Source: Actinomycetota bacterium (GTDB lineage Bacteria; Actinomycetota; Actinomycetes; Actinomycetales; Microbacteriaceae). From it: DNA of 55,992 nucleotides. Every line of letters begins with the position of its first letter. Position 1 is the stretch's first letter. The stretch is taken from contig JAUZFR010000119.1 of the NCBI GenBank assembly GCA_030840335.1, forward strand, positions 1 to 55,992. The letters run 5' to 3'. The notes under the pieces are model-generated. The model was not told the origin of the DNA. It saw nothing but the letters and a program-made list of their open reading frames with translations, and searched no databases. Positions 36,356 through 47,615 of this stretch are shown here, in pieces. The position numbers and the translations under genes are program-made.

Positions 36356-36817
36356 CTACTGCGCGAAGAAGGATGCCTCAACGTCGCTCTCGGGTGCGGC
36401 CTGGTCGCCGCTGACGGCGACGTGGGCCGGTGAAAGCAGGAACACCTTGTTCGTGACGCGCTCGATCTTGCCGTAAAGACCCTGCGAGAGTCCGCTCGCG
36501 AAGTCAACGAGACGACGGGCGTCGGGCTCCGACATCTGCGACAGGTTGATGATGACGGGAATTCCCTCGCGGAAATTCTCGGCGATGACCTGTGCGTCCT
36601 TGTACTGGCGGGGGTGGACGGTGAGGATCTCATTCATGTCGCTGGGGCCTGCCTGCTTCGGGGTTGGTCGCCGCAGCGGCGTGACCGGCGCGCGACCCTG
36701 GGTCGGCGCGACATGCGCGACCGGTGCTGCGGGAGCTGACGGCGCGGAGTCCTCGTAGTCGAACTCTTCGTCCGCGAGCCCAAGGTAAACCATGGTCTTG
36801 CGCAGCGGATTAGCCAT
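36356..36817 (-). CDS. sepF: SepF cell division protein
   Basis: A 153-residue protein that anchors FtsZ to the membrane in bacteria without FtsA. It has the N-terminal amphipathic membrane helix ([18 protein letters not shown]), an acidic linker, and the C-terminal SepF fold ([33 protein letters not shown]). The ATG at 36817 has a GGAGG site; the longer frame is not used. It lies downstream of yggS by 34 bp. Confidence 0.95.
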   Translation of the reverse strand: MANPLRKTMVYLGLADEEFDYEDSAPSAPAAPVAHVAPTQGRAPVTPLRRPTPKQAGPSDMNEILTVHPRQYKDAQVIAENFREGIPVIINLSQMSEPDARRLVDFASGLSQGLYGKIERVTNKVFLLSPAHVAVSGDQAAPESDVEASFFAQ

Positions 36818-36851
36818 TTTGTGCCTCCAGTAACGTTTCTTTGTCCCGAGA

Positions 36852-37541
36852 TTAACTGGCCGGTGGACGTTTTCCGGTGATTGCCGTTCCAATCCGCAGG
36901 TGTGTCGCGCCCTCAAGGATCGCTTCGCGGTAGTCGGCGGACATTCCCATCGACAATGCCGACGCACCGGGGGCAAGGGTTCGTACTCGTTCGGAGGCCT
37001 GTCGTACGCGCGCAAATGCCGCTCGCGGCTCTTCCCCGAGCGGTGCCACCGCCATCAGACCGCGAAGCCGGATGCTCGGAGCCGCCAGGGTGCGCTCGAC
37101 GAGCGCCTCGAGGTCGTCGGGAGTCACTCCGCCACGAGCGGGATCCGTAGTGAGATTCAGCTGGATGAACGCGTCGACCGGTGAGCCTGTCGGTTTGTCG
37201 GCCGCCTCGATGGCCTCGACGAGGGAGATGCGGTCGACCGACTGGATGTCGCTTGCGTAGGCGAGCACGGCCCTGACCTTATTGCTCTGAAGCTGGCCGA
37301 CGAAGTGCCAGGCAAGGTCGAGCGACGCCAGCTCGGCTGCTTTGGGCGCCGCATCCTGGTTTCGATTCTCGCCCACGTCGCGCACACCGAGCTCGGCCAG
37401 GTCGCGCACGAGCGAGGCCGGGTGAAACTTGGTGATGACGATTGTCAGGATGTCGTCGGTCGAGCGGCCCGCGTCGCGCGCTGCGCTCGCCACTTCCGCT
37501 CGAACGGAGTCGAGACGGTCGGCGAGCGAATCGGGAGCCAC
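36852..37541 (-). CDS. yggS: YggS-family pyridoxal phosphate homeostasis protein
   Basis: A 229-residue PLP-binding protein of the alanine racemase N-terminal fold. The PLP lysine is in [11 protein letters not shown], with [23 protein letters not shown] and [13 protein letters not shown] following. It helps to keep free PLP and amino acid pools balanced. It starts at a GTG only 6 bp after ftsZ. In mycobacteria the yfiH/pgeF gene usually lies between ftsZ and yggS; here it is missing. Confidence 0.94.
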   Translation of the reverse strand: MAPDSLADRLDSVRAEVASAARDAGRSTDDILTIVITKFHPASLVRDLAELGVRDVGENRNQDAAPKAAELASLDLAWHFVGQLQSNKVRAVLAYASDIQSVDRISLVEAIEAADKPTGSPVDAFIQLNLTTDPARGGVTPDDLEALVERTLAAPSIRLRGLMAVAPLGEEPRAAFARVRQASERVRTLAPGASALSMGMSADYREAILEGATHLRIGTAITGKRPPAS

Positions 37542-37547
37542 TCGGGG

Positions 37548-38699
37548 CTACTTCAGGAAGTCGGGTACGTCCAGCTCGTCCTCGACCTCGTCGTCGAAGG
37601 TGCGGTAGACGGGCGCCGTCGTGGCCGGCTCGGCTTCCGACCAGGAGGCAACCGGCGCGTCTTCGTCGATCGGAGCAAACGGGTCGTCGGACGCGGCGAC
37701 TGGCGGCACGAAGCTGCCGCGCCGCCCGGCGTCCTTGGTTCGGATGACGGGCTCTCCCCCGTCGAAGCCGGCGGCGATCACGGTCACCCGCACTTCATCG
37801 CCCAGCGTGTCGTCGATGACGGCACCGAAGATGATGTTGGCCTCAGGATGCACGGCCTCCTGAATCAGGCGAGCGGCGTCATTGATTTCGAAGATTCCGA
37901 GATTGGACCCGCCCTGAATTGAGATCAGTACGCCGTGTGCGCCATCGATGCTCGCTTCGAGGAGCGGCGATGCAACGGCGAGCTCGGCGGCTTTGATCGC
38001 GCGGTCGGCGCCGCGGGAGGATCCGATCCCCATCAGTGCGGAGCCCGCTCCCTGCATGACCGACTTGACGTCGGCGAAGTCGAGGTTGATCAAGCCGGGG
38101 GTCGTGATGAGGTCGGTGATGCCCTGCACGCCCGCCAGCAGCACCTGGTCCGCCGTGGCGAACGCTTCAAGCATGCTGATGCCGCGGTCACTGATCTCCA
38201 ACAGCCGGTCATTCGGCACAACGATGAGCGTGTCGACTTCGCTCTTGAGCAGCGCTACGCCGTTCTCGGCCTGGGACGATCGACGCTTGCCTTCGAAGCC
38301 GAACGGCTTAGTGACGACACCGATCGTGAGGGCGCCGATCGACCTGGCAATACGGGCAACGATCGGGGCTCCACCCGTACCGGTTCCGCCGCCCTCGCCC
38401 GCCGTGACGAACACCATGTCGGCACCCGCGAGTGCTTCCTCAATTTCTTCGGCGTGGTCTTCTGCAGCACGGCGTCCCACCTCTGGGTCGGCGCCCGCGC
38501 CGAGACCACGAGTGATTTCGCGACCGACGTCGAGCTTGACGTCGGCGTCGCTCATCAGCAGCGCCTGGGCATCCGTGTTGATGGCAATGAACTCGACCCC
38601 GCGCAAGCCGAGCTCGATCATCCGGTTGACGGCGTTCACGCCACCTCCGCCGATACCGACCACCTTGATCACGGCGAGGTAATTCTGGTTCGATGTCAC
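37548..38699 (-). CDS. ftsZ: FtsZ cell division GTPase
   Basis: A 383-residue tubulin-like GTPase that forms the Z-ring. The GTP-binding signature GGGTGTGG is at residues 103-110, with [20 protein letters not shown] at the N-terminus and GNDRL-type PNDRLLEI in the middle. A long acidic linker leads to the C-terminal peptide VPDFLK that binds SepF. The start is the GTG at 38699, giving the actinobacterial N-terminus TSNQNYLAV; a TTG at 38732 also opens the frame but lacks a ribosome site and would lie inside the dyad. Confidence 0.97.
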   Translation of the reverse strand: MTSNQNYLAVIKVVGIGGGGVNAVNRMIELGLRGVEFIAINTDAQALLMSDADVKLDVGREITRGLGAGADPEVGRRAAEDHAEEIEEALAGADMVFVTAGEGGGTGTGGAPIVARIARSIGALTIGVVTKPFGFEGKRRSSQAENGVALLKSEVDTLIVVPNDRLLEISDRGISMLEAFATADQVLLAGVQGITDLITTPGLINLDFADVKSVMQGAGSALMGIGSSRGADRAIKAAELAVASPLLEASIDGAHGVLISIQGGSNLGIFEINDAARLIQEAVHPEANIIFGAVIDDTLGDEVRVTVIAAGFDGGEPVIRTKDAGRRGSFVPPVAASDDPFAPIDEDAPVASWSEAEPATTAPVYRTFDDEVEDELDVPDFLK

Positions 38700-38730
38700 T
38701 TTTTCGACGTCACTTTCGGCCTCGGCTGGC

Positions 38731-38761
38731 AACTCTAAAGTTCAACTTGAAGATTAAAGTT
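38731..38761. promoter_or_regulatory. 31-bp imperfect palindrome upstream of ftsZ
   Basis: On the coding strand AACTTTAATCTTCAA - G - TTGAACTTTAGAGTT is symmetrical at 12 of 15 positions per arm. It ends 31 bp before the ftsZ start codon, inside the 148-bp ftsQ-ftsZ gap. It could be a repressor site or an mRNA hairpin that shapes the ftsZ leader. It is unusually AT-rich for this genome. Confidence 0.65.
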
Positions 38762-38847
38762 ATGCTCAGTATGCATTTCCTGAGTCGAAGGTAGGTCGGG
38801 AAAACGCCAGCGCCGCGGAACCCCTGCGCGTGTCGCGAAACGGGCGG

Positions 38848-39879
38848 CTAATTGGATGAATGCTCAGGCCCGCAGATCGGTGCGCGCGGCGCCGATACGT
38901 CGATCACCGGCTGGCTGCGGCAGTTCGCCTGCTTGAGCATGAGAGCGAGAGAATTGGCCTTCTGCACCGACCCGGAGGCGCTCCCCCACACGACGATGCG
39001 CTTACTGCCGGAAAGCCTGAGTCGGACGTCGTCGGCAGTCGTCGCGGTGACGGTCTGGATGCGGCTCAATACCGACGGCGGCATCGAGAGAAGCACCTGG
39101 ACGGCGGATCGGAACGCGGGACTGGTCGGCTTTCGGCTTCCGACATCGATCACCGGGAAAGTTCCCCGGCCGGTCGACGTCGACAACACGACCCCGGCCG
39201 CGTCGACCTGATCGAATCCGGCACCGTCGGCAACGACCGCGATCGGCTGGCGTTCGACGATGCGAATGATGAGCGTGTTCGGCGGAACGACCTGAGTCAC
39301 GTAGCTGCGGATGAGCGTGAAGCGCTCGAGGTCGTGACGAATCTTCGTTGTGTCGAGCAGAGCGAGCGGGGTGCCCAACTGGTCGCTCACCGCAGATCTC
39401 ACGTCCGCCGCGCTGACTTTCTTTGTTCCGTCGACCGTGATTGTGCGCAGGGCGAGGAGCGGCGAGAAGATGGCGATCGCCAGTACGCCGAGGAGAAGCG
39501 CGAAGATGCCGCCGACCGTGAACCACGCGGCTCGCCTGCGGCGGCTCGACCGCGTGAACCGTCGCGCCTCGGCCCTTTCGAGCCGGCGGTGCGCTCGTGC
39601 CTGGTTCTTCGTGGAATTCGCTGCCGCCGCAATGATCGCGGCATCCTCCCGCGCCTGCTGTCGCAACTCGCGCTTCGACAGGTTTTCGGGCTGAGCGAAC
39701 TCGACTGGCTTGACCGGCTTGACCGGCTTGACCGGCTTCGCGACTGGCGTGGCGCGCTTCTCGGCCTCGCGCGAGTGCGACTGCGTGGGCGTCGTCGATC
39801 TCGGGGTTCTCCCCTTGCGCGCCGGCTTGCCTTGCGGAGGAGGATCCGCGGGGCGGTCGAACCCCTCGGGCCGTTTCAC
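38848..39879 (-). CDS. ftsQ: FtsQ divisome protein
   Basis: A 343-residue single-pass protein. The basic, Pro-rich cytoplasmic N-terminus includes four KPV repeats, then one helix (about residues 118-140), a POTRA domain (LRTITVDGTKKVSAADV) and the beta domain ending PICGPEHS. Two Cys near the end (CRSQP, PICG) may pair. It starts at a GTG 8 bp after murC. Confidence 0.93.
   Translation of the reverse strand: MKRPEGFDRPADPPPQGKPARKGRTPRSTTPTQSHSREAEKRATPVAKPVKPVKPVKPVEFAQPENLSKRELRQQAREDAAIIAAAANSTKNQARAHRRLERAEARRFTRSSRRRRAAWFTVGGIFALLLGVLAIAIFSPLLALRTITVDGTKKVSAADVRSAVSDQLGTPLALLDTTKIRHDLERFTLIRSYVTQVVPPNTLIIRIVERQPIAVVADGAGFDQVDAAGVVLSTSTGRGTFPVIDVGSRKPTSPAFRSAVQVLLSMPPSVLSRIQTVTATTADDVRLRLSGSKRIVVWGSASGSVQKANSLALMLKQANCRSQPVIDVSAPRAPICGPEHSSN
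39703..39738. repeat. four 9-bp tandem repeats inside ftsQ
   Basis: The plus-strand unit GACCGGCTT is repeated in tandem four times (the first copy is GACTGGCTT). It is in frame and encodes the Lys-Pro-Val repeats in the FtsQ cytoplasmic tail. Slippage here would lengthen or shorten the tail by whole KPV units without a frameshift. Confidence 0.85.
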
Positions 39880-39887
39880 GCTGTCGC

Positions 39888-41288
39888 CTAAATCGCCGAC
39901 GTCGCGGAGAGCGACGCGAGAATCTGGGGAACGATGCGATAGACGTCGCCGCAGCTGAGCGTCATGATGATGTCGCCCTCGCGAGCAACGGATGCGGCGT
40001 GGTCGGCCGCTTGCTGCCAGTCGGGCAGATAGGCGACCCGTCCCTTGTCTTCGAATTTCTCCGACACGAGAGCCCCAGTGACGCCGGGTACCGGATCCTC
40101 ACGTGCGCCGAACACATCGAGGACGACCGTGTAATCGGCGAGTCGCTCATAGGTCGAGGCGAAGTCGCCGGCCATGAGCTGGGTCCGGCTGTAGAGGTGG
40201 GGCTGGTGAACGGCGATGATCCGCCCCTCGCCGACGACGCTGCGCGCGGCGGCAAGGGCGGCAGCGACCTCGGTCGGATGGTGCGCGTAGTCGTCGTACA
40301 CGCTCACCCCCCGCACGATTCCGTGCAGTTCGAATCGTCTTTCCGTTCCGGTAAAGCCCGCGATTCCGGCGAGGGCGTTCTCCGGTTCGAACCCAAGACC
40401 GACGAGAACCGCAAACGCACCGGCCGCGTTGATCGCGTTGTGCTTCCCGGGCACTCGGAGCGCCCCCGGATAGTCGTGCCCTTGCCAGTTCAGCACAAAC
40501 GAGACGGGTCCCTCCGTGCCGATCGAGTGCACACGAACATCCGCGGTTTCTGCCTCGCCGAAGGTGAGAATCCGCTTGTCCCGAAGGGCGGCCGTGACTC
40601 TGATCGCGCCCGGATCATCGCTCGAGACGACCACGAGCTCGGACGCGTTGCGCGCAAACGTGACGAATGCCTCATCGAAGGCTTCGTGAGACCCGTAGTG
40701 ATCGAGGTGGTCTGCGTCGACATTCGTGATGAGCGCGACCGCGGTGTCGTACAAGAGGAATGTGCCGTCGGACTCGTCCGCCTCGACGACGAACAGCTCC
40801 CCTGTGCCGGATGCCGCGCTGACGCCGAGCGACTGGATGACGCCGCCGTTCACGAAGCTCGGGTCTTCGCCGAGCTCGAGAAGGGCGGTGACGATCATCC
40901 CCGTGGACGTGGTCTTGCCATGTGCCCCCGCCACGGCGATCAGGCGTTGTTTGTTAATTAGCCAGGCCAGCGCCTGCGATCGATGGAGCGTCGGAATGCC
41001 GCGATCGCGCGCCAGAAGGTACTCGGGGTTATCCGGCCACAGCGCTCCCGTGTACACGAGGGTGTCGGCGTCCCCAAGGTTGCTGGCGTCATGCCCGATC
41101 GAGATCGTGGCTCCGAGCGCGCGCAGATCCTCGGTGTTGTGATTCTCGCTGCGGTCGGACCCTGTCACGCGGTGGCCCGCGGCGAGGAACAGCCGCGCGA
41201 TGCCGCTCATCCCGGATCCGCCGATGCCGACGAAGTGGAGCGATCCGAGTTCGGCGGGCAGCGCCTGGTTTAGGTCGGGCTTGATCAT
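39888..41288 (-). CDS. murC: UDP-N-acetylmuramate--amino acid ligase
   Basis: A 466-residue Mur ligase that adds the first residue of the stem peptide. It has the N-terminal [11 protein letters not shown], the ATP loop [21 protein letters not shown], and [10 protein letters not shown]. The ATG at 41288 is chosen from a longer frame and lies 11 bp after murG. The usual first residue is L-Ala; in group B peptidoglycan of Microbacteriaceae it is often Gly, which cannot be judged here. Confidence 0.96.
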   Translation of the reverse strand: MIKPDLNQALPAELGSLHFVGIGGSGMSGIARLFLAAGHRVTGSDRSENHNTEDLRALGATISIGHDASNLGDADTLVYTGALWPDNPEYLLARDRGIPTLHRSQALAWLINKQRLIAVAGAHGKTTSTGMIVTALLELGEDPSFVNGGVIQSLGVSAASGTGELFVVEADESDGTFLLYDTAVALITNVDADHLDHYGSHEAFDEAFVTFARNASELVVVSSDDPGAIRVTAALRDKRILTFGEAETADVRVHSIGTEGPVSFVLNWQGHDYPGALRVPGKHNAINAAGAFAVLVGLGFEPENALAGIAGFTGTERRFELHGIVRGVSVYDDYAHHPTEVAAALAAARSVVGEGRIIAVHQPHLYSRTQLMAGDFASTYERLADYTVVLDVFGAREDPVPGVTGALVSEKFEDKGRVAYLPDWQQAADHAASVAREGDIIMTLSCGDVYRIVPQILASLSATSAI

Positions 41289-41299
41289 CGGTATCGATG

Positions 41300-42370
41300 T
41301 TACTTCCGTGCGCTGTGCAGGAGGTCGACCATGCGGTCTGCGCCGTCGCGCGCGCCGACGGTCGCGATGCGGGCGGCGAGTTCGGCAATGGCTGCGGGGT
41401 CCTGCAGCAGGGGCACGAGGCTGCTCCTGACCCACTCAGGTGTGAATGCCGCGTCGGCGAGCACGATCGCTCCGCCGGCCTTCACCGCGTCATCCGCGTT
41501 AAAGCGCTGTTCGCCGTTTCCGACCGGATAGGGCACGAAGATGGCGGGAAGGCCGACTGCCGCGAACTCGCTGACCGTGCCCGACCCGGAGCGGGCGACC
41601 GCGAGGTCGGCGACTGCGATGGCCAGATCCATCCGGTCGCAATACCGCATCAGGCGGTAGCCGGGGGTGCCCGCGTCGATCAGCTCCGAGCCGTTGCCGG
41701 CGATGTGAAGCACCTGCCATCCGGCGCCGATGATGTCGGCAACCGAGTTGAATACCGTCGCGTTGATCGATCGTGCGCCGGTCGAGCCACCAGTGACGAG
41801 CAGGGTGCGCTTCGTCGGGTCGAGGCCAAACATGCCAAACGCCTCCGCCCGCGCGGAGTGGCGGTCGAGCTGCTCGATCTCGCGCCGAAGCGGCATACCC
41901 ACCCACGTCGCGTTACGCAGGCGCGTTCCGTGAAAGGCAACGCCGACCGTTTTCGTGTACCGGGCGCCGAGACGGTTGGCGAAGCCGGGCCTGGCGTTGG
42001 CCTCGTGTAGCGCGAGCGGGAGCTGGATCGCGTGAGCCGCGCGATACGCCGGCGCGGATGCGTATCCACCGAATCCGACGACGACGTCCACCCCGCGGCT
42101 CTCCAGATAGTGGCGCGTCTGGGCGACCGCCTCCCTGAACCGACGGGGAAACGACAGCGCGGCGCGGTTCAGTCGGCGTGGGAACGGGAGCCGCGCAATC
42201 GTGAGCAGTTCGTAGCCGCGATCGGGCACAAGGCGCGCTTCGAGCCCTTCCTTTGTGCCAAGTACCAGGATGTTCGCGTCAGGTTCGCGGTCGCGAATAC
42301 GGTCGGCGACCGCGAGCAGCGGATTGACGTGACCGGCGGTACCTCCCCCGGCAAGAAGATACGTCGTCAT
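41300..42370 (-). CDS. murG: MurG lipid II glycosyltransferase
   Basis: A 356-residue GT-B enzyme that adds GlcNAc to lipid I on the inner face of the membrane. Signatures are [18 protein letters not shown] at the N-terminus, [40 protein letters not shown] and the C-terminal donor-site [17 protein letters not shown]. It overlaps the ftsW stop by 4 bp (ATGA), hence translational coupling. Confidence 0.97.
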   Translation of the reverse strand: MTTYLLAGGGTAGHVNPLLAVADRIRDREPDANILVLGTKEGLEARLVPDRGYELLTIARLPFPRRLNRAALSFPRRFREAVAQTRHYLESRGVDVVVGFGGYASAPAYRAAHAIQLPLALHEANARPGFANRLGARYTKTVGVAFHGTRLRNATWVGMPLRREIEQLDRHSARAEAFGMFGLDPTKRTLLVTGGSTGARSINATVFNSVADIIGAGWQVLHIAGNGSELIDAGTPGYRLMRYCDRMDLAIAVADLAVARSGSGTVSEFAAVGLPAIFVPYPVGNGEQRFNADDAVKAGGAIVLADAAFTPEWVRSSLVPLLQDPAAIAELAARIATVGARDGADRMVDLLHSARK

Positions 42371-43587
42371 GGTCGAACCGGGGCGCGACGGGAGAACGAC
42401 AGGACCACACCGATGCCGACGAGTGAGGCGATCAGCGAGGAGCCACCGGCCGAGATTAGGGGCAGTGGCACGCCTAACACGGGTAAGAAGCCGAGCACCA
42501 CCGCGATGTTCACGAACGCCTGGCCAATCACCCAGATCATCACACCGCTCGTCACGATTCGCTCGAACGGGTCTGGAGTGGCGCGGATTATCCGAACGAA
42601 CGCGATTGCGAGTACAACGAAGAGGGCGAGAACGAGCACGGCGCCGATGAGCCCGAGTTCTTCGCCGATGATTGCGAAGATGAAGTCGTTGTCGGCCTCG
42701 GGAAGCCAGCTCCACTTGACCTTCGACTCGCCGAGCCCCGAGCCGAATACGCCACCTGACGCAATTCCCCACCAGCCATGAATGGTTTGCCAGCACGCGT
42801 TCTTGAAATCGTCCTTCGACGTGCAACCGCCCATCCAGGCGTTGATTCGCACCATCCGGGACGAGCTCGCGGTGACGAAGCCGAGGCCGACCACCGAGAT
42901 GATGACCACCGCCGTGCCGATGATGCGCAACCGCACCCCGCCATAGAACAGGCATCCGAGCACAATCGCCACCAGGATAATCGCCGTGCCAAGGTCTTTT
43001 CCGACCAGCACGAGCCCGATCGCGACGCCGGCAACCGGAGCGACGGGCAGGGCCACATGCTTCCAGTCGCGCAGAAGGTTTTGTTTGGCGGCGACGATCC
43101 ACGAGACCCAGAGAATCAGCGCGAGCTTGACCAGTTCGGATGGCTGCGCCGTAAAGGTTCCGATGTGGATCCAGGCCTGGTTACCGAGATGGGAGTAGCC
43201 GAGGCCAGGCACGAAGACCAGCAGCTGGAGCGCGACCGTGACGACCACAGCGGGCCACGCCCAGCGCTTCCAGAACCTGGCAGGCATCCGCGAAGCAATC
43301 AACATGAGCGGCACACCGATCAGAGCGTACGGTCCCTGGCGGGCGAACGAGCTGAAAAAGTCATGTCCCTGCGCCGCGCCATCCTCAACAGAGGACGACG
43401 AGAGCACCATGACGAGGCCGAAGACGACGAGAAACAGCGTGGTTCCGAAGAGCAGGTAAAAGTTCGGGTTATTCGCGCCAAAGGCTCGCTGCACGACCTT
43501 GATGGCCGCGGCGTTGCCCTGGCGGGGAGCCTCCGGCTCTGACTCGTCGTGCTTACGCGGGTTCCGCGGAGGGCGAGTTGTCGTCAT
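42367..43587 (-). CDS. ftsW: FtsW SEDS-family peptidoglycan polymerase
   Basis: A 406-residue protein with about ten transmembrane helices. It polymerises lipid II at the septum together with FtsI. Signature segments are LGYSHLGNQAWIHIGTFTAQ, QPSELVKLALILW, GKDLGTAIIL, ADNDFIFAIIGEELGLIGA and PLISAGGSS. A large outside loop carries two Cys (GCTSKDDFKNAC). The ATG at 43587 has AAGGAA upstream and lies 35 bp inside the murD frame. Confidence 0.95.
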   Translation of the reverse strand: MTTTRPPRNPRKHDESEPEAPRQGNAAAIKVVQRAFGANNPNFYLLFGTTLFLVVFGLVMVLSSSSVEDGAAQGHDFFSSFARQGPYALIGVPLMLIASRMPARFWKRWAWPAVVVTVALQLLVFVPGLGYSHLGNQAWIHIGTFTAQPSELVKLALILWVSWIVAAKQNLLRDWKHVALPVAPVAGVAIGLVLVGKDLGTAIILVAIVLGCLFYGGVRLRIIGTAVVIISVVGLGFVTASSSRMVRINAWMGGCTSKDDFKNACWQTIHGWWGIASGGVFGSGLGESKVKWSWLPEADNDFIFAIIGEELGLIGAVLVLALFVVLAIAFVRIIRATPDPFERIVTSGVMIWVIGQAFVNIAVVLGFLPVLGVPLPLISAGGSSLIASLVGIGVVLSFSRRAPVRP

Positions 43588-45082
43588 CCGCGGTTCCTTC
43601 CAGGTTGCTTCGTACGGCGTCGGCGAAGCGCCTGCCCCGGTCTGCGTAGTCGATGAACTGGTCCATGGATGCCGCCGCCGGAGCAAGCAGGACCACATCC
43701 CCTGCCTTCGCGGCCGCCGCAGATAACCTCACGGCCATCGGCATCACCTCTTTAGTGTCTGCGGTATCGACCTCGAAGACCGGCAGTTCGGGCGCGTGTC
43801 GCTCGAATGCCGAACGCAGTGCTTCGCGGTCTGCGCCGATCAGCACGACCGCCGACAGGCGATCGACCTGGTCACGCACAAGCTCGTCGATGTCGACACC
43901 CTTGAGCAGGCCGCCGACGATCCAGACGACAGAGGGATGCGCTCGAAGCGCAGCGGCCGCTGCGTGCGGATTCGTGGCTTTCGAATCATCGATCCAGGTC
44001 ACGCCGCCGACTTCGGCGATCACCTCGGTACGGTGGTGGTCCAGCCGAAAGGTGCGCACGGCCGCCCGAACGACCGCGGGCTCCACGCCGAACGATCGTG
44101 CGAGCGCGGATGCCGCGAGGACGTTGGCGACATTGTGTGGTGCCCCGAGACCCGAGGCTACGAGCTCCTCATATGTGCAGAGCTCGAGCGCTGTGGTGGC
44201 GCGTTCGGCCAGGAAGGCGCGGTCGCAGAGGATTCCGTCGACTACGCCGAAATCGCTCGGCCCCGGCGCTCCGAGTCCGAAACCGATCGCGCGGCAGCCG
44301 TCGATGACTTCTGCATTCTCGACCATTTGCACCGTTACCGGATCTGCCCGGTTGTAGACGGCGGCCACCCGGGTGTTCGTGTAGACCTTGCCTTTGGCGT
44401 CTCGATACGCTGCGACGGATCCATGCCAGTCGAGATGGTCGTCCGCGACGTTGAGGCAGACGCTCGCCCACGGAATCAGCGTGCCGTTGGCCGTGTGGCC
44501 GAGCCAGTGCAACTGGTAGCTGGAGAGTTCGACGACCAGCACATCGAACCCGGCCGGATAGCGAACGGCATCGAGAACGGGGATGCCGATGTTGCCGACG
44601 GCGGCAGCTCGAACGCCAGCCTCTTCAAGCAGGTGCGTGGTCAGCTGGGTCGTCGTGGTCTTTCCGTTCGTGCCGGTGACCAGAATCCACTCGGCGACGG
44701 GCGATACCTTGTCTCGAACACGCCAGGCCAGTTCGATATCGCCCCAGATGGGCGTTCCGCGCTCGCGCGCCCACCGGAGTAATGGATGCTCGGGCGAGAA
44801 CCCCGGGGACACGACAACGACCTCCGGGTCGAACAGCACCAATTCGTCAGGCACGTCGGAGAGATCCCGTTCGAGGTAGTCCGCGCCGATGACATCCAAC
44901 AGCTTCTGCTGTTCGTCCCTGCTCGACGACGCGACGACCAGCACGGCTGCACCGAGTTCGACGAGTGTGTCGGCCACGGAGAACCCGGTGACGCCGAGAC
45001 CGAGCACCGCGGCGCGAAGTCCCCGCCAATCCGAGTTCCAGCTGGTCAGCTCATCGACGTTCCTTGAGGATGCGGTGTTCAC
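43553..45082 (-). CDS. murD: UDP-N-acetylmuramoylalanine--D-glutamate ligase
   Basis: A 509-residue Mur ligase that adds D-Glu to the stem. It has the N-terminal [14 protein letters not shown], the ATP loop [10 protein letters not shown], the [11 protein letters not shown] segment and [11 protein letters not shown]. The GTG at 45082 overlaps the mraY stop as GTGA. Its end overlaps ftsW by 35 bp. Confidence 0.96.
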   Translation of the reverse strand: MNTASSRNVDELTSWNSDWRGLRAAVLGLGVTGFSVADTLVELGAAVLVVASSSRDEQQKLLDVIGADYLERDLSDVPDELVLFDPEVVVVSPGFSPEHPLLRWARERGTPIWGDIELAWRVRDKVSPVAEWILVTGTNGKTTTTQLTTHLLEEAGVRAAAVGNIGIPVLDAVRYPAGFDVLVVELSSYQLHWLGHTANGTLIPWASVCLNVADDHLDWHGSVAAYRDAKGKVYTNTRVAAVYNRADPVTVQMVENAEVIDGCRAIGFGLGAPGPSDFGVVDGILCDRAFLAERATTALELCTYEELVASGLGAPHNVANVLAASALARSFGVEPAVVRAAVRTFRLDHHRTEVIAEVGGVTWIDDSKATNPHAAAAALRAHPSVVWIVGGLLKGVDIDELVRDQVDRLSAVVLIGADREALRSAFERHAPELPVFEVDTADTKEVMPMAVRLSAAAAKAGDVVLLAPAAASMDQFIDYADRGRRFADAVRSNLEGTADDDNSPSAEPA

Positions 45083-46215
45083 GAGGCGCGCGTGACCCAC
45101 TCGAGATAAAAGAGCCCGACGCCGACCGCGACGAACATCGCCGAGATGATCCAGAAGCGAACGACGACCGTGATCTCCGCCCACCCTTTCAACTCGAAGT
45201 GATGGTGCAGAGGACTCATCAGGAAGATGCGCTTACCGTGGGTGATCTTGAAGTAGGCCCGTTGGAGGATCACCGATCCCGTAACGACAAGGAACAGTCC
45301 GCCGATCAGAACGAGAAGAAGCTCGGTGTGGCTCAGGATGGCAAGGCCGGCAAGCGCGCCACCGAGACCGAGCGAGCCCGTGTCGCCCATGAAGATCTGC
45401 GCTGGCGATGTGTTCCACCACAGGAACCCGATGAGCGCGCCAGCGATCGACGCCGCGGCAACTGCCAAATCGAGTGGATCTCGCACGTGGTAACAAATGT
45501 TTGCGACGCTTTGGTCGAGGTTGGGGTTCCAGCAGGACTGGTTGCTCTGCCAGAAGCCGATGAAGATGTATGAGGCGATCGCGGCGATCGCCGCACCGGA
45601 CGCGAGACCGTCGAGGCCGTCAGCGACATTCACGCCGTTCGACGCGCTCACGATGATGACAGTTGACCACAGGGCAAACAGGATGCCGCCCGCGATAACC
45701 CCGAATGTCATGAAGTTCAGCCACGGGATGTCCCGAATTGCCGAAACATAGACCTGCGCCGGTGTCGTGCTCGACCCGGCGACACCGACCGGTGTCAGTC
45801 CGTGCTCGTCCGGGAAGTTCAGCGCGATCGCGGCGAATCCCGACGCGACAACGACCTGGCCCGCGACCTTCGCCCATCCGGTCAGTCCGAGGCTGCGCTG
45901 CTTGCGGGTTTTCAGGAAGTCGTCGATGAAGCCGACGACGCCGAGTCCGACCATGAGAAAGAACACCATCAGTCCGACGAGGGTCATCTTGAACGTCGGC
46001 GCCGCCAGGTGACCGACCACGTAGCCGAGACCGGATCCGAGAATGAAGACGATTCCGCCCATCGTGGGCGTCCCGCGCTTGGAGTGATGGCTCTGCGGAC
46101 CATCGTCACGAATGAACTGGCCCCAGCCGAGACGACGGAACAGCCGGGCGAAGACGGGGGTCAGGAAGAGTGTGAAAAACAGCGCGAAACCCGCTCCAAC
46201 CAATAGTGCGATCAC
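45079..46215 (-). CDS. mraY: MraY phospho-MurNAc-pentapeptide transferase
   Basis: A 378-residue membrane enzyme that makes lipid I. Ten helices are expected. Diagnostic stretches are [30 protein letters not shown] and [12 protein letters not shown]. An outside loop with two Cys ([17 protein letters not shown]) resembles actinobacterial forms. It opens with a GTG that overlaps the murF stop. Confidence 0.97.
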   Translation of the reverse strand: MIALLVGAGFALFFTLFLTPVFARLFRRLGWGQFIRDDGPQSHHSKRGTPTMGGIVFILGSGLGYVVGHLAAPTFKMTLVGLMVFFLMVGLGVVGFIDDFLKTRKQRSLGLTGWAKVAGQVVVASGFAAIALNFPDEHGLTPVGVAGSSTTPAQVYVSAIRDIPWLNFMTFGVIAGGILFALWSTVIIVSASNGVNVADGLDGLASGAAIAAIASYIFIGFWQSNQSCWNPNLDQSVANICYHVRDPLDLAVAAASIAGALIGFLWWNTSPAQIFMGDTGSLGLGGALAGLAILSHTELLLVLIGGLFLVVTGSVILQRAYFKITHGKRIFLMSPLHHHFELKGWAEITVVVRFWIISAMFVAVGVGLFYLEWVTRAS

Positions 46216-47615
46216 TTCGTCACCCCACCTAGTCGGTCACCGAGAAAGCGCAGGTTGGCGGATTTCGATGACTTCACGAGAACGATGTCGCCGGCCCCGA
46301 GGTTGTCACGAAGCAAATCGTATGCCTGCTCCGGGGTGTCGACGAGTACCGACTCCCCATCCCACGAACCTTCCAGTCCGGCAGCATTGTGGATGTGGCG
46401 GGCCGCATGCCCGACCACAATGAGCTTCTGCACGTTCAGCCGAACAACGAGACGCCCGATGCGGTCGTGCTCTTCGTTGGCGTACTCCCCCAGCTCGGCC
46501 ATCTCGCCGAGCACCGCGACTGTGCGATCGGTGGGAGTGCGGATTTGCGCCAGCGTCTTGAGCGCAGCGGCCATTGAATCCGGGCTCGCGTTGTACGCGT
46601 CGTTGATAACGACAGCTCCGGATGGCGCGCGAAGCAGCTCCATGCGCCAGCGTTCCGCGCGTGGCACCGCCTCGACCGCCGCTATTGCGGTGGCGAGATC
46701 CAGCCCGAGCTCGTTCGCAACGGACAGCGCGGCGAGAGCATTGAGTACGTGGTGCTCGCCGAGGATGCGCATGCGAACCGGAAGTCTGGTCGCCCCCGCA
46801 ACCAGCGTGAAGGCGGTGCCGTCAACGCTGGCTTCCACGTCTTCGGCCCGAACATCCGCGCTTTCCGACAGGCCGAACCATCGCACGTGCGCCGCGGTCT
46901 CGCTCGCCATCGCGGCAACACGGTCGTCGTCTGCGTTGAGGATCGCGGTCGCCGTTGCCGGAAGCTTCTCGACCATCTCGGCTTTCGCGCGCTGAACGGC
47001 GTCAATTCCGCCAAACTCCCCGGCGTGTGCAAGCCCAACCTTGAGGACGATACCGATGTCGGGACGAGCTATCGCCACGAGCCGCGCGATCTCGCCCGCG
47101 CCGCTTGCGCCCATTTCGACGATGAGGTACCGGGTGGCCTCATCGATGCCCAGCATCGAAATTGGTGCACCCACATGATTGTTGAACGAACCCTGCGGAG
47201 CGACGGTCGCGCCGTGCTCGCTCAGAATTGCGCGCAGCAGGTTCTTCGTCGTGGTCTTTCCGTTGGATCCGGTGACCGCGACGACAGTCAGGTCACCGAC
47301 CGATCGCACACGGGCGACCACCGCGGCCGCGAGTGCAGCGAGCGCCTGCACGCCGTTCGAGACGACGATCACCGGAACGGAAAGAGTGAGCGCGCGCTCC
47401 GCGATCACCAGGGCGGCCCCGTTATCGACGGCTGCGCCAGCAAACAGGTGGCCGTCGGTTTCTTCGCCCGGCAACGCAAAGAACAGCGAGCCGGGCTCGA
47501 CCAGTCGCGAGTCTGTGTGGACCGAACCGCCAACGACGAGGTCCGGCGTGAACTCGGACGGAACTAGTCGGCCTCCGACGATCGATTCGATCGCGGAGAG
47601 TGTCAGGGCAATCAC
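46212..47615 (-). CDS. murF: UDP-MurNAc-tripeptide--D-alanyl-D-alanine ligase
   Basis: A 467-residue Mur ligase that adds D-Ala-D-Ala. It has the ATP loop [26 protein letters not shown] and [13 protein letters not shown]. The GTG start overlaps the murE stop (GTGA). Its order after murE and before mraY is standard. Confidence 0.96.
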   Translation of the reverse strand: MIALTLSAIESIVGGRLVPSEFTPDLVVGGSVHTDSRLVEPGSLFFALPGEETDGHLFAGAAVDNGAALVIAERALTLSVPVIVVSNGVQALAALAAAVVARVRSVGDLTVVAVTGSNGKTTTKNLLRAILSEHGATVAPQGSFNNHVGAPISMLGIDEATRYLIVEMGASGAGEIARLVAIARPDIGIVLKVGLAHAGEFGGIDAVQRAKAEMVEKLPATATAILNADDDRVAAMASETAAHVRWFGLSESADVRAEDVEASVDGTAFTLVAGATRLPVRMRILGEHHVLNALAALSVANELGLDLATAIAAVEAVPRAERWRMELLRAPSGAVVINDAYNASPDSMAAALKTLAQIRTPTDRTVAVLGEMAELGEYANEEHDRIGRLVVRLNVQKLIVVGHAARHIHNAAGLEGSWDGESVLVDTPEQAYDLLRDNLGAGDIVLVKSSKSANLRFLGDRLGGVTK

